Of a DNA stretch of 12,500 nt, positions 1 to 8,526 are shown piece after piece. The DNA lies in NCBI GenBank assembly GCA_016758965.1, contig JAEPRB010000563.1, positions 1 through 12,500 of the forward strand. The letters run 5' to 3'. Source of the DNA: Circinella minor (taxonomy: Eukaryota > Mucoromycota > Mucoromycetes > Mucorales > Lichtheimiaceae). Made by a program: the position numbers and the translations under genes. Every line of letters starts with the position of its first letter. Within the stretch, counting starts at the first letter, position 1. Under the pieces are notes generated by a model. It worked only from the letters and a program-made list of their open reading frames with translations, searched no databases and was not told the DNA's origin.

Positions 1-315
<315 letters not shown>

Positions 316-2031
316 ATGAACATGACGGGTGACATTGAACCACAACAAGAAAAAATTTTATTTTTAAATTATAATCAAGACTTTAGTTGTGTTTCTGTTG
401 GTACAGAAAAAGGCTATCGAATGTATAATTGTGATCCTTTTGGAAAATGTTATTCAAAATGTATGTTATCTTTACAAGTGTTTTGTATGTGTGTGTGTGA
501 GAGAGAGGCAGAGGATAAAAAAGCTTTCTTTTTATAAAACTAAAACTAAAACTAAAAAAAAAAATGGGTTTTATTTTTTTATGATATATATAGCTGATCG
601 AGGTGCTAGTATTGTAGAAATGCTTTTTTGTACTTCTCTTGTTGCACTTGTAGGTGTAGATGATCAAGAAGGATTTTCATCAAAACAGTTACAAATTATT
701 AATACAAAGGTATAGAAAATAATAAGAGATATATATAAGATATTCTCTTTTTTAAATAACTCTTTTATTATTATTATTTTAGAGACAATCTACTATTTGT
801 GAACTTACATTTCCAAAGACTGTATTGGCTGTCAAAATGAATAGAAGAAGACTTATTGTTGTACTTGAAGACCAAATCTTTTTGTACGACATAAGTAATA
901 TGAAATTACTTCATACAATTGATACAAGACATAATCCTACAGGTAGTTTCATTAATAATTCTATATATATATATTATTTATTAACCAATCTATATATAAT
1001 TATATTTAGCTATTTGTGCTTTATCACCATCCAGTGAAAATTGTTATATTGCTTATCCATCACGTTCTTCTTCAACTTCACCTTTTGCACCTACAACACC
1101 TACAACACCTAATGCTTCAACAAATACATCTTTAGTATCAGGTGATGTTGAAATATTTGATGCATTGGGTATTCAATTAGTAAATATTGTTCAAGCCCAT
1201 AAAACACCCATTAGTTGTATTACAATGAATTCAGAAGGAACTCTTTTAGCAACAGCAAGTGAAAAGGGGACAGTCATACGTGTATTTTCTGTACCTGATG
1301 CAAGTAAAGTGTATCAATTTAGACGTGGATCTTATCCTGCCAAAATTTATTCCATGTCATTTAATTTGGTCAGTTCTTTATTATGTGTTTCAAGTGATAC
1401 TGAAACTGTCCATATTTTCAAGATAGCTGCAGGAGCGAATAATCATCCTATTGAAAATAATGGTTCTTCTATTGGATATGATAATATTAATAATAATAAT
1501 AATAATAATGGAGGAAATATAATGGATCATACTTATGATGATATTGGAAATAGAGGTCGTAGTGGAAGTGTTGGGTAAGTGAATCATTTAGTATTATTAT
1601 AATTATTATTAAAGAATAATAATAATAATAGTAATTTTCACTTTTTTTTTTTTAATTTAGACAAATGTTAAAACGTTCATCACAACATCTTGGAAGAAAT
1701 ATTGGATCTTATTTACCTGGTATGATTACAGAAATGTGGGAACCATCACGTGATTTTGCATCACTTAAATTACCTAGTGCTGGTGTTCACAGTTTGGTTG
1801 CTTTAAGCAGGTAAATATATATATAAAGATGAATATCTAGTCCTTATCTTTTAAATTTTTTTTTATAATTTTTATATTGTTAGTACAACACCTCAAGTAA
1901 TGGTTATTACATCGGAAGGATTTTTTTATCAATATAATATTGATCTTGAAAATGGTGGAGAATGTGTTCTTTTAAAACAAAGTAGTTTATTAGGATCAGG
2001 TGATGATTTAAATGGTAAATTAGGTGCATAA
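316..2031 (+). CDS. ATG18: Atg18 / WIPI-type PROPPIN, PI3P-binding autophagy beta-propeller (6 exons, 427 aa)
   Basis: Exons 316-460, 594-709, 783-942, 1010-1574, 1661-1810 and 1884-2031 join in frame. Hallmarks in order: [20 protein letters not shown] (about 20-39), [25 protein letters not shown] (from 88), [11 protein letters not shown], the phosphoinositide-binding FRRG motif at 244-247, and [18 protein letters not shown] in exon 5. FRRG marks the seven-bladed PROPPIN family, which binds PI3P and PI(3,5)P2 on autophagosomal, endosomal and vacuolar membranes. In yeast, Atg18 works with Atg2 in phagophore expansion and also in vacuole morphology. The conserved blocks fit Atg18/WIPI1-2 better than Hsv2/WIPI3-4. 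The protein is shorter than the 500-aa yeast Atg18. A run of seven Asn at 301-307, from an AAT microsatellite, lies after FRRG where the family has its variable membrane-inserting loop. A second ATG at codon 3 could also start. NOP9 converges on it downstream. Confidence 0.96.
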
Positions 2032-2307
2032 TTTACCGTTCTTTTCTTTCATTCTAATTATTCCCCTTTCCCCTCCTCGTAATCTATTGAGCTGTTTTTT
2101 TTATACCTTTTTTTTTTTTTTTTAACTTTGAAGCTTAAACAAACACTATCATCCCATGTATGTAACCCAATTAAAAAAAAAAAGAAAAAGACATTTTATT
2201 TTTATAAAATGATGATTATTATGCAAAAAAAAAAAGGAATTACAAAATGATGAATAAATATAAAATAATGAAAAAGAAAGAAAGGAGAATGTATGTGTAT
2301 TTTTTTT
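2032..2307. terminator. Shared 3' region of convergent ATG18 and NOP9
   Basis: These 276 bp separate the two stop codons, so both polyadenylation sites must lie here or overlap the opposite gene. It is T-rich on the ATG18 side and A-rich on the NOP9 side. AATAAA occurs at about 2255 for the plus strand. A perfect hairpin, CATTTTAT-TTTT-ATAAAATG, spans 2192-2211. No open reading frame of note is present. Confidence 0.5.
2192..2211. repeat. Perfect inverted repeat (8-bp arms, 4-nt loop) between convergent genes
   Basis: CATTTTAT at 2192-2199 is exactly complementary to ATAAAATG at 2204-2211 around a TTTT loop. It sits roughly midway between the two stop codons. AT-only arms make a weak hairpin, and such repeats arise easily in DNA this AT-rich. 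A 3'-end or transcript-pairing role is possible but unsupported. Confidence 0.4.
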
Positions 2308-4764
2308 TTAATGTTTTCGTTTCTTTTTACTTGGTTTTTTAATTGCATCTTCACCTAAAATATCTTTAAATAATTCTTTTTTCTTTTCTAAACCTTTTTC
2401 ACGTTCTACCCAATCATCATGTCTTCGTTTATAAAGTTCAATTCGACATGTCCAAAGTACACATTTACCCATAGGATGATCTGTTAATTCACGTTCTCTT
2501 TTCAATAATTCACTTGCAATTTGTTCCTTGACATTGATATCAGCGACTGCCCAAATACGATCAATAATATGACTACCGAATTTATCTTTACTGATAGATA
2601 CAAAATGGCCTTGTAAATTTTTAATAATCTTCTTTTTCACTTTACCACCCACTTGATCGGATGATAACATACTTTCAAAAGCACGAGAAGCTTGTGGAGA
2701 GAAACACCAAGTAAGTGTGGTATCAGGTTTTTGTGATAAGAAACTATTTTATTCTCTATTTTGTTAGAAATAATAATAATAATAATAATAATAATTATAT
2801 ATATCTCACTTTACCTAGTAACAACATATTTATTATGACCTTCTGTCATTTTCATAATATCTTGTAATATTAAAGAACCTTGTAAATGGAAAGCTCTGGT
2901 ATCTGATTTTTCTTTATCTGAAAGATCTCTTACATTCTAAAAAAAAAAAAATTGATATGTGTGTTAATAACCATCATTTCTATTCAATTATATAACTTTT
3001 TTTTTTTTAATTCTTGGCTTACCTCAATACGAGTCATACGCATAAGACAAATAACAAATAATTTTTGATCTTCCTCTGTTTCAATACCAAAAGCTTCACG
3101 AAGCCATTTAATAACTTTAGTTTGTTGTGAATTCTTTTTAACAGAAGCTTCTACTACACTTCGAATCACACCATGTTTATTCGATTTTAATAATGCTTGA
3201 AATCCACCTAATTCTTCACTCATGGCTTTAAATTGATCTTTTGTTCGTACAGTCGATATTAATGTTTGTACTACAAAATTAGCCAAAGGATGTTGACTAT
3301 ATTTTGGCAATTTTCCTTTTAAATGTTTTTCATATAATTTTTCATAAACAGTAGGTGGGGCTACTTTTAAAATCACTTGAAGTAATCGACTTCCTCCTTG
3401 ATCACGAATCATGGTTTCAAACCAAGAAGTACGTTGTGAAACAATAGAATCATCGGTATCTTTACCAGTAGCCACATCCCATAAAATACGATCTAAAAGT
3501 GTTTCAATAATTCTTTCACCTTCTTTATCATTGAAATTTTGTTCCATTTCCAATAATAACTATATTGGCAAAAAAAAAAAAAATTAGTTGTGTAAGTTAA
3601 AAAAAAAAAAAGATATATAATAGTTGGGAAAAAAATCAATTTGAAAAACTTACTTGTAATACAGGACTCGCTACTTTGCTTACAGCAAATACACGCATTT
3701 CAGTATCAGATGATTTATTAGCGAATTCACTAATTAATTCTCTTAACATGGCTGTAAAAGAATTTGGTACTTTGGGTGGTGAAGCATCTCTATTGGATCG
3801 CTTAAAATTTATATATTCATATAAGTATCTATGTTGTTGCATCATATAAATAAATTCATTACCTTTCCAAGTGAATTAGGATCATGAGATTGTCTAAACT
3901 TTCTTGAATTTTTACTTCTAAAACGTCCACCATCTTTTCCACCTTCTTCATCAATACGTTTACCAGCCAAAACACATAATAAAACACGAATGACATGGGA
4001 AGCATATTGTTGTGAAATTAATGCACCTAATTCAGGTTTAATATCTTGACACATATTCAAAACTAATTGTTCCATAGATCTTAATTCTTCTTCTTCTCCT
4101 TCTCCTTTTTCTTTTTCTGTCATTTTTGTATCTTCAGGTCCATTTTCATTTACTTCTTTTGTAACAACATCACTTGAAAGTGTTAATAAAGTTTGACATA
4201 CATGAGATCCCCATTGATGTGAAAATAATTCAACAGATCTATTTAAAAATTGAGCTCGTTAGTTTCTTAATGTAAAAGTTTTTTTTTTTTTTTTGCTTTT
4301 TTTTTTTGCTTTTTTTTACCTTCCAGCGATCCGATCAGCAAAAACACGTAATTGAAATCCATCCGAGATTTTTAATAATTTTTCAACAATAATAGAACAT
4401 GAAGGATCCGTTACTAAAATAAGTTCATTGCCTTCTACTTCTTCATAAACAGCATCAACGAACGATCGTAATTCTATAAACAAATCAGATCATGAGTTTT
4501 TTTTTTCTTCTTCTTCTTTCCCATAATCCACTTTTTTTTTTTTATTTCTCCCCCTCTTTCCCCTCACACTTTCCACACAATGGGGATCTAATCAAGTAAA
4601 TAAGAAAACAAACCTTCTGAAGTTTCAAATGAAGGATTATCTAAAGTTTCTTCCACATTTTTAAAATAACCTAAAATTTCAGAATCAATTTCTCCATAAA
4701 TACAATGAGCGGGAGGTCCTCTTGGATCGTGATGTTGTTGTCTTTGTTGTTGTCCGTGCTCCAT
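2308..4764 (-). CDS. NOP9: Nop9, nucleolar Pumilio-repeat protein of 40S ribosome biogenesis (7 exons, 640 aa)
   Basis: Minus-strand exons 4764-4614, 4473-4320, 4238-3863, 3800-3654, 3559-3023, 2936-2815 and 2743-2308 join in frame. Degenerate Puf repeats run along the protein: SCSIIVEKLL (76-85), HQWGSHVCQTLL (109-120), QQYASHVIRVLL (178-189), VASPVLQLLLE (270-280), QGGSRLLQVIL (330-340), HPLANFVVQTLI (366-377), NKHGVIRSVVEA (403-414), DKFGSHIIDRIW (549-560) and HPMGKCVLW. Nop9 has 11 Puf-like repeats and binds the 20S pre-rRNA near the ITS1 D-site, restraining premature Nob1 cleavage; 640 aa compares well with 666 aa in yeast. An acidic insert (about 143-153) and a basic tail KKPSKKKRKH (631-640) suit a nucleolar protein. 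The exon 3/4 acceptor is AAG rather than YAG, at position 3801, and was chosen because it alone keeps frame with PKVPNSF. A Q-rich leader follows the start ATG. Confidence 0.94.
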
Positions 4765-4814
4765 TTTTTTTTCTTTTTAAAAGACGAGCAAAAAAAAAAA
4801 AAAAAAAGATCGAG

Positions 4815-4850
4815 TTTTTTTTTTTTTTAGGTTCGCAGGAAAGTTAGATA
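4815..4850 (+). repeat. T14-AGGTT...AAAGTTAGATA element, copy 1
   Basis: A T14 run (4815-4828) is followed by AGGTT, then AAAGTTAGATA ending at 4850. It aligns without gaps to 5964-6000, with 16 of 22 bases after the T run identical. It lies about 50 bp upstream of the NOP9 start, in antisense orientation to that gene. Function unknown. Confidence 0.4.
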
Positions 4851-4917
4851 AAAAAAAAAAAATTCCAATGTGGCTATACAAAAAACATGTCTGAGTTTAA
4901 TAATCAATGGTTTAAAT

Positions 4918-4931
4918 AAAAGGGTGACAAG
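4918..4931 (+). repeat. AAAAGGGTGACAAG motif, copy 1
   Basis: This 14-mer is identical to 5461-5474. A variant occurs at 5684-5696 (AAGGGTTGTCAAG), and an inverted copy with one difference at 5757-5769. It is a candidate transcription-factor site; I do not recognise the factor. Confidence 0.4.
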
Positions 4932-5026
4932 CATAAATCTTTTTCAACAATAGTTTAATAACTACTTACCTATTTTAATGTGTTAATGGATTTAGTGAAA
5001 TACTTTAAATAGAGTCTTTTTTTTTT

Positions 5027-5042
5027 GTGGAGCCCCCTCCAC
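5027..5042. repeat. GC-rich perfect hairpin GTGGAG-CCCC-CTCCAC
   Basis: Six-base arms (5027-5032 and 5037-5042) flank a CCCC loop, in a region otherwise below about 30% GC. It contains CCCCT, the core of fungal stress response elements. The right half, CCCCCTCCAC, recurs at 9385-9394, also followed by TTTTCTT. Confidence 0.45.
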
Positions 5043-5163
5043 CTTTTCTTAGAAAAAGTAAAACCTTTTTGAGTATACTTATATATTTCTTAGTGATATT
5101 TTTTGACATATTATAAAATCGTCTACTATATCATAAGAGATCCCTACTATTTATAACTAGAAC

Positions 5164-5183
5164 ATATATATATATATATATAT
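5164..5183. repeat. (AT)10 microsatellite
   Basis: Ten perfect AT dinucleotides in the NOP9/SNX3 spacer. Similar shorter TA tracts occur at about 5366-5381, in ATG18 intron 3 and near 7147. They are simple-sequence DNA with no assigned role. Confidence 0.8.
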
Positions 5184-5421
5184 GATCATTAGAACAATAC
5201 TATTATTTACTTCATATCATTTCGAATCAGAAAATGACACTACTTTTCTTTTTCAAAAGTGAGCATTCACTTTGACCAATTGCGTGGCTTTTTTTTTATT
5301 CTTTTCTTTTGGAACCTATAGGTTACACCAAACATGCAAATAAACAATTCCCCTTATGCTCCGCATTATATATATATATATCTTATTATAATGTCAGAAG
5401 TAAAGAAGGAGAGAGAAAAAA

Positions 5422-5464
5422 GGGGGGGGGGAAGTTGATCCATCAAAAAAAAAAAAAAAAAAAA
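5422..5464. repeat. G10 run and A20 run separated by 13 bases
   Basis: A G10 homopolymer at 5422-5431 precedes GA-containing sequence and an A20 homopolymer at 5445-5464. The poly-A resembles a retroposed tail, but no coding or RNA-like body precedes it and no target-site duplication is evident. Both runs are error-prone in sequencing. Confidence 0.6.
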
Positions 5465-5474
5465 GGGTGACAAG
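5461..5474 (+). repeat. AAAAGGGTGACAAG motif, copy 2
   Basis: Exact repeat of 4918-4931, in the same orientation and 543 bp away, at the downstream end of the A20 run. Confidence 0.4.
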
Positions 5475-5963
5475 GAGGCACCTGACATTTTTTTTACAGA
5501 AACCTTACTTTCTTTTTAAAGGAATCAAGACTTGGAAAATTATTGACAACAGTTTTCTAATAGCTTAGAATGAATGAATAATAATAATAATAATAAACGA
5601 GAGAACTCTATTATGTAAATCATCCCCCATTAAAGTTTGTTACTATGGTTTTTCGAACTCTATAAATATATAGATAACACAATAAGGGTTGTCAAGGTAA
5701 CCTTTTTACAATTGGTTACCCTTTCCGTAGTACAAAAAAAAAAGTGATTTGGGTAACTTATCACCCTTTCATCTTTTTATTTATTTATTTATTTCTATTA
5801 TGGTTTTAACATTGACATTATTTTATTATTATATATACTCATAAGAGATAAATAAAAATAAGAATAAAAAGAGAAAACTGAACAAAATAAAAATGATTTT
5901 ACGGAATGGATTCCGTTTTTTGGGAACAAGTTAATATGGATTCATTTTTTTCATGACCCGCGC

Positions 5964-6000
5964 TTTTTTTTTTTTTTTAGGTTACGAAAAAAGTTGGATA
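5964..6000 (+). repeat. T15-AGGTT...AAAGTTGGATA element, copy 2
   Basis: A T15 run (5964-5978) is followed by AGGTT and AAAGTTGGATA, matching 4815-4850. Here it lies about 100 to 140 bp upstream of the SNX3 start, in sense orientation. The T-run-AG could also act as a splice acceptor of a 5' UTR intron, which the sequence alone cannot settle. Confidence 0.4.
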
Positions 6001-6102
6001 TCAAGTAATCCAAGAGATAGAACCCGCAACCTCTTTTTTTAACTTTTACTTTTTTTTAATACACCTAATACATATCAAAACCAACCAACTCTTTTATATA
6101 TA

Positions 6103-6950
6103 ATGTCAAGTACTAGTGAAACTTCTTCTCAACCTCGATTTCAAGCTTTTGAAACCATGGCTGGACCTATTACAAGAGAACAAACAGTGGAAGAACGTTA
6201 TGGAATTCCTGAAAACTTTTTAGAAATTGAAGTGAAAAATCCTCAAACCCATGGTAAAAAAAAAAAAAATTGAATTCTTTTTTTATTAACTCTTATTGAA
6301 AAAAAAAATAAGAATACTTTAATAAATGATATATACTTTTTTTTTAAAAAAAATAAAATAAATGAATAAATATATAGGTTTTGGTCGTAAGATGTATACT
6401 GATTATGAAATCGTTTGTAAGGTAATAATTGTCTTTTTTATTGTTCTTTTTCTCTCTCTCTTTTTTTTTTATCATACGTAATATATATGTATATAGTTAC
6501 ACGCGTGAAAATATAAAAATTGGGATATTTATAAACTAAAATGATATTTTCTTTTTTTTTTTTTTACGTAGACCAATATTCCAGCATTTAAACTGAAACA
6601 ATCATCCGTACGTCGAAGATATAGTGATTTTGAATGGTTTAGAGATGTATTGGAACATGAATCGACTCGTGTGAATATTCCACCACTTCCTGGTAAAGTA
6701 TTTACCAATCGATTTGCAGATGAAGTGATTGAACAACGAAGAGAAGGTTTGGAACGATTTTTACAAATGTAAGTTAAAGGATTATTATTATTATTATTAT
6801 TATGATAAGAAAGGGAATCTAACATCTTTTTTTTTTGTTCATGATGCGGATAATAGTGTTGCAGGACATCCTTTATTACAAACAGGAAGTAAAGTATTAG
6901 CTGCATTTATTCAAGATCCAAACTTTTCTCGCGATACATATAATTATTAA
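6103..6950 (+). CDS. SNX3: Sorting nexin Snx3/Grd19, PX-domain retromer adaptor (4 exons, 161 aa)
   Basis: Exons 6103-6253, 6378-6421, 6572-6768 and 6857-6950 join in frame. The protein is essentially one PX domain plus a short N-terminal arm, and 161 aa matches the 162 aa of human SNX3 and yeast Snx3/Grd19. Family landmarks: [16 protein letters not shown] (about 36-51), [23 protein letters not shown] (79-88) carrying the PI3P-binding Arg-Tyr pair, IPPLPGK (101-107) with its conserved Lys, and QRREGLERF (120-128) with the second conserved Arg. All four expected PI3P-contact residues are present. The C-terminus [20 protein letters not shown] is the fungal form. The family binds endosomal PI3P and recruits retromer to recycle cargo such as Vps10, Ftr1 and Wntless to the Golgi. 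Intron 3 holds a perfect TTA microsatellite (about 6780-6803). AATAAA signals follow the stop at 6963 and 6970. Confidence 0.96.
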
Positions 6951-7210
6951 TTTTGTTTGAAAAATAAAAAATAAAGAAGGGAAGAAGGGGGGATATATGA
7001 TTATAACACATGCCACACAAAGAAACTACACCCCAAAATACCAAATAATAAAAAAAGAATTTAGTTTATTGTTTTTTTTTTTTAGTAACAATAAAAATAT
7101 CCCATCTCTCTCTTTTCCTTTCAAACTCATATAACCCCAATTACTGTTATATATATATACACACCCTTAAATTTGTATTAAATAAATAAATAAAAAATAT
7201 TATATATATA
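6951..7210. terminator. Shared 3' region of convergent SNX3 and HAUS4-like gene
   Basis: This 260 bp stretch lies between the two stop codons. AATAAA at 6963-6968 and 6970-6975, 13 to 20 nt after the SNX3 stop, are plausible poly(A) signals. For the minus-strand gene, TTTATT (AATAAA in reverse) occurs near 7063. The rest is T runs, TA repeats and AAAT repeats; no gene is seen. Confidence 0.5.
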
Positions 7211-8526
7211 TTAATTATCTTTTATTCGATGAATATCATCTTCAGTAGCTTTAATTTCTTGTAATAATTTAAAATAAGCATTAACTAATGTTTCGAATTC
7301 TGGTCCTAAATCTTGATATTGTTTAATTTTTTTTTCTATAAATGATAATTGACTTGTTACTTCAAAATATCGATTTTCTAACATGGATTTTAAAGATTTT
7401 AATGCCATTGATAAATTATTATCATAAGTGGCTAATAATGTTGATATATGTAATATTCTAATATATAAAATATAGTTAATTGAATGTATATCTCTCTCTC
7501 TCTCTTTGTTTTATATTATAAATAAACTTACTTTATTCTTAATAATAATGAATCTGTTAAAGAACAATAATAAGAATCAAATGATTCATTTTTTATTTGT
7601 TCTTTATTACATTTAAATTCTTTAATAATATACCATGTTGTATCCAATACTTCTAATGTTATCTACATATATAAATGGGTTATTTTAATGAAAGTTATTA
7701 TTAAAAAATAATATATATATATATTACCTTTACAAATCGAGTAACTAATGTATTTAATAATTCACGTTTTGTTGGTAATTCAACTCTCATTCGACTTAAT
7801 GATTGTTGTTTATTTTTTACTATTTTTACTATCTCATCTTCTTCATCTTCTTTTATTATATCTGTTGTTATTGGTTGATAGATGGATGCAATATTATAAA
7901 CTTGTTGATATTTTTCTTTTATAGCAAGATCAATTTCATTATTTAATTTATTTTTAATTTGCTATCATATTTAGATCATTCATGTTTTTTTTTTTTTTAG
8001 TTTTGCATAATTTTTCCCTTCTTTTTTTTTTTTTTTTTTTGTATCATAGATAAAACTTTACTTTGGGTGTGACTTGAAGATCATTTTCTGTTAATCCAAA
8101 TACTTGTTCTGCATAATGTCGATGAGGTGGTTCATTGGATATAGGTCGATAAAGTATACTTTCAATATAATCTTTTTCCTAATGGATGTTTTTGATTTTC
8201 TTGTTTAAAATAAGTTTGGGTTTCGTTTTTTATTATTATTTTATATATACCTCTTTAGTAAGGACTTTAGATCTTTCAGGATCACTAATCAAAGATTGAA
8301 TTTCGGATAATAATAAACGTGTTTCGAAAAAAGGTTGAATATATTCTCGTTGTAACTAAAAGATATTTTATATTATTATTTTATATATGTATCTATAAAA
8401 GAGATCGTAGTTGACATTGATGTTTACCTTTTCCATTTTTTTTATTATTGAAGCATGTACAAAATTATCAGTATAATGATCTTGTTTAATTTGATCAGTT
8501 ATTTTATTGTCATTGAATTGTTCCAT
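7211..8526 (-). CDS. HAUS4-like augmin complex subunit (6 exons, 310 aa)
   Basis: Minus-strand exons 8526-8428, 8355-8251, 8178-8062, 7961-7728, 7662-7532 and 7457-7211 join in frame; the first four end on codon boundaries. Two blocks resemble animal HAUS4: FFETRLLLSEIQSLI (42-56), like the ETLEQRLLVTELTRLL region, and YQDLGPEFETLVNAY (276-290) near the C-terminus, like YEVLGEEFDRLVKEY. Predicted mostly helical, with coiled-coil-like heptads over about 245-310 and an acidic patch (EDEEDE) mid-protein. Augmin binds spindle microtubules and recruits gamma-tubulin ring complex to make branched microtubules; HAUS4 belongs to its conserved core. At 310 aa it is slightly shorter than human HAUS4 (363 aa), lacking N-terminal length. 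The start ATG has a favourable ACC-ATGG context. Assignment rests on remembered family similarity. The main alternative is another coiled-coil spindle protein. Confidence 0.75.

Larger units (their letters stand above)
4765..6102. promoter_or_regulatory. Divergent NOP9/SNX3 intergenic region, no gene seen
   Basis: This 1.34 kb spacer carries the promoters of NOP9 (left, minus) and SNX3 (right, plus). It holds an (AT)10 tract at 5164-5183, a G10 run at 5422-5431, an A20 run at 5445-5464, TATAAATATA at 5661-5670, a GTGGAG-CCCC-CTCCAC hairpin at 5027-5042, and inverted GGTAACC/GGTTACC motifs at 5696-5720. The 14-mer AAAAGGGTGACAAG occurs twice, with two variants nearby. A T14-15 run followed by AGGTT...AAAGTTNGATA occurs near each gene. 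No ORF, tRNA or rRNA signature was found; the only ATG in good context (4887) opens just 10 codons. Confidence 0.5.

Noticed and set aside
383..715. Open frames on both strands across ATG18 exon 1, intron 1 and exon 2
   Set aside because: The plus frame is ATG18 exon 2 read through intron 1 in the wrong context; the minus frame is its shadow.
2200..2260. ATGATGA sequences resembling snoRNA C boxes
   Set aside because: No matching CTGA D box or terminal stem is present at a suitable distance.
4232..4260. Upstream acceptor at 4255 for NOP9 exon 3 giving AQFLNRSVELF
   Set aside because: It needs the wrong phase after exon 2. The acceptor at 4239 keeps frame and restores the family spacing between GR and the HQWGSH motif.
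4887..4919. ATG in good context (AAAC-ATG-TCTGAG) opening a 10-codon frame
   Set aside because: It stops after 10 codons and no donor site or continuation exon is visible; it is over 1.2 kb from SNX3.
5445..5474. A20 run as the tail of a retroposed sequence
   Set aside because: No RNA-like or coding body precedes it, no target duplication is seen, and homopolymers are common throughout the window.
6005..6045. tRNA-like T-arm text on the minus strand (GAGGTTGCGGGTTCTATCTC)
   Set aside because: The T-stem does not pair, and no acceptor, D or anticodon arm can be drawn around it.
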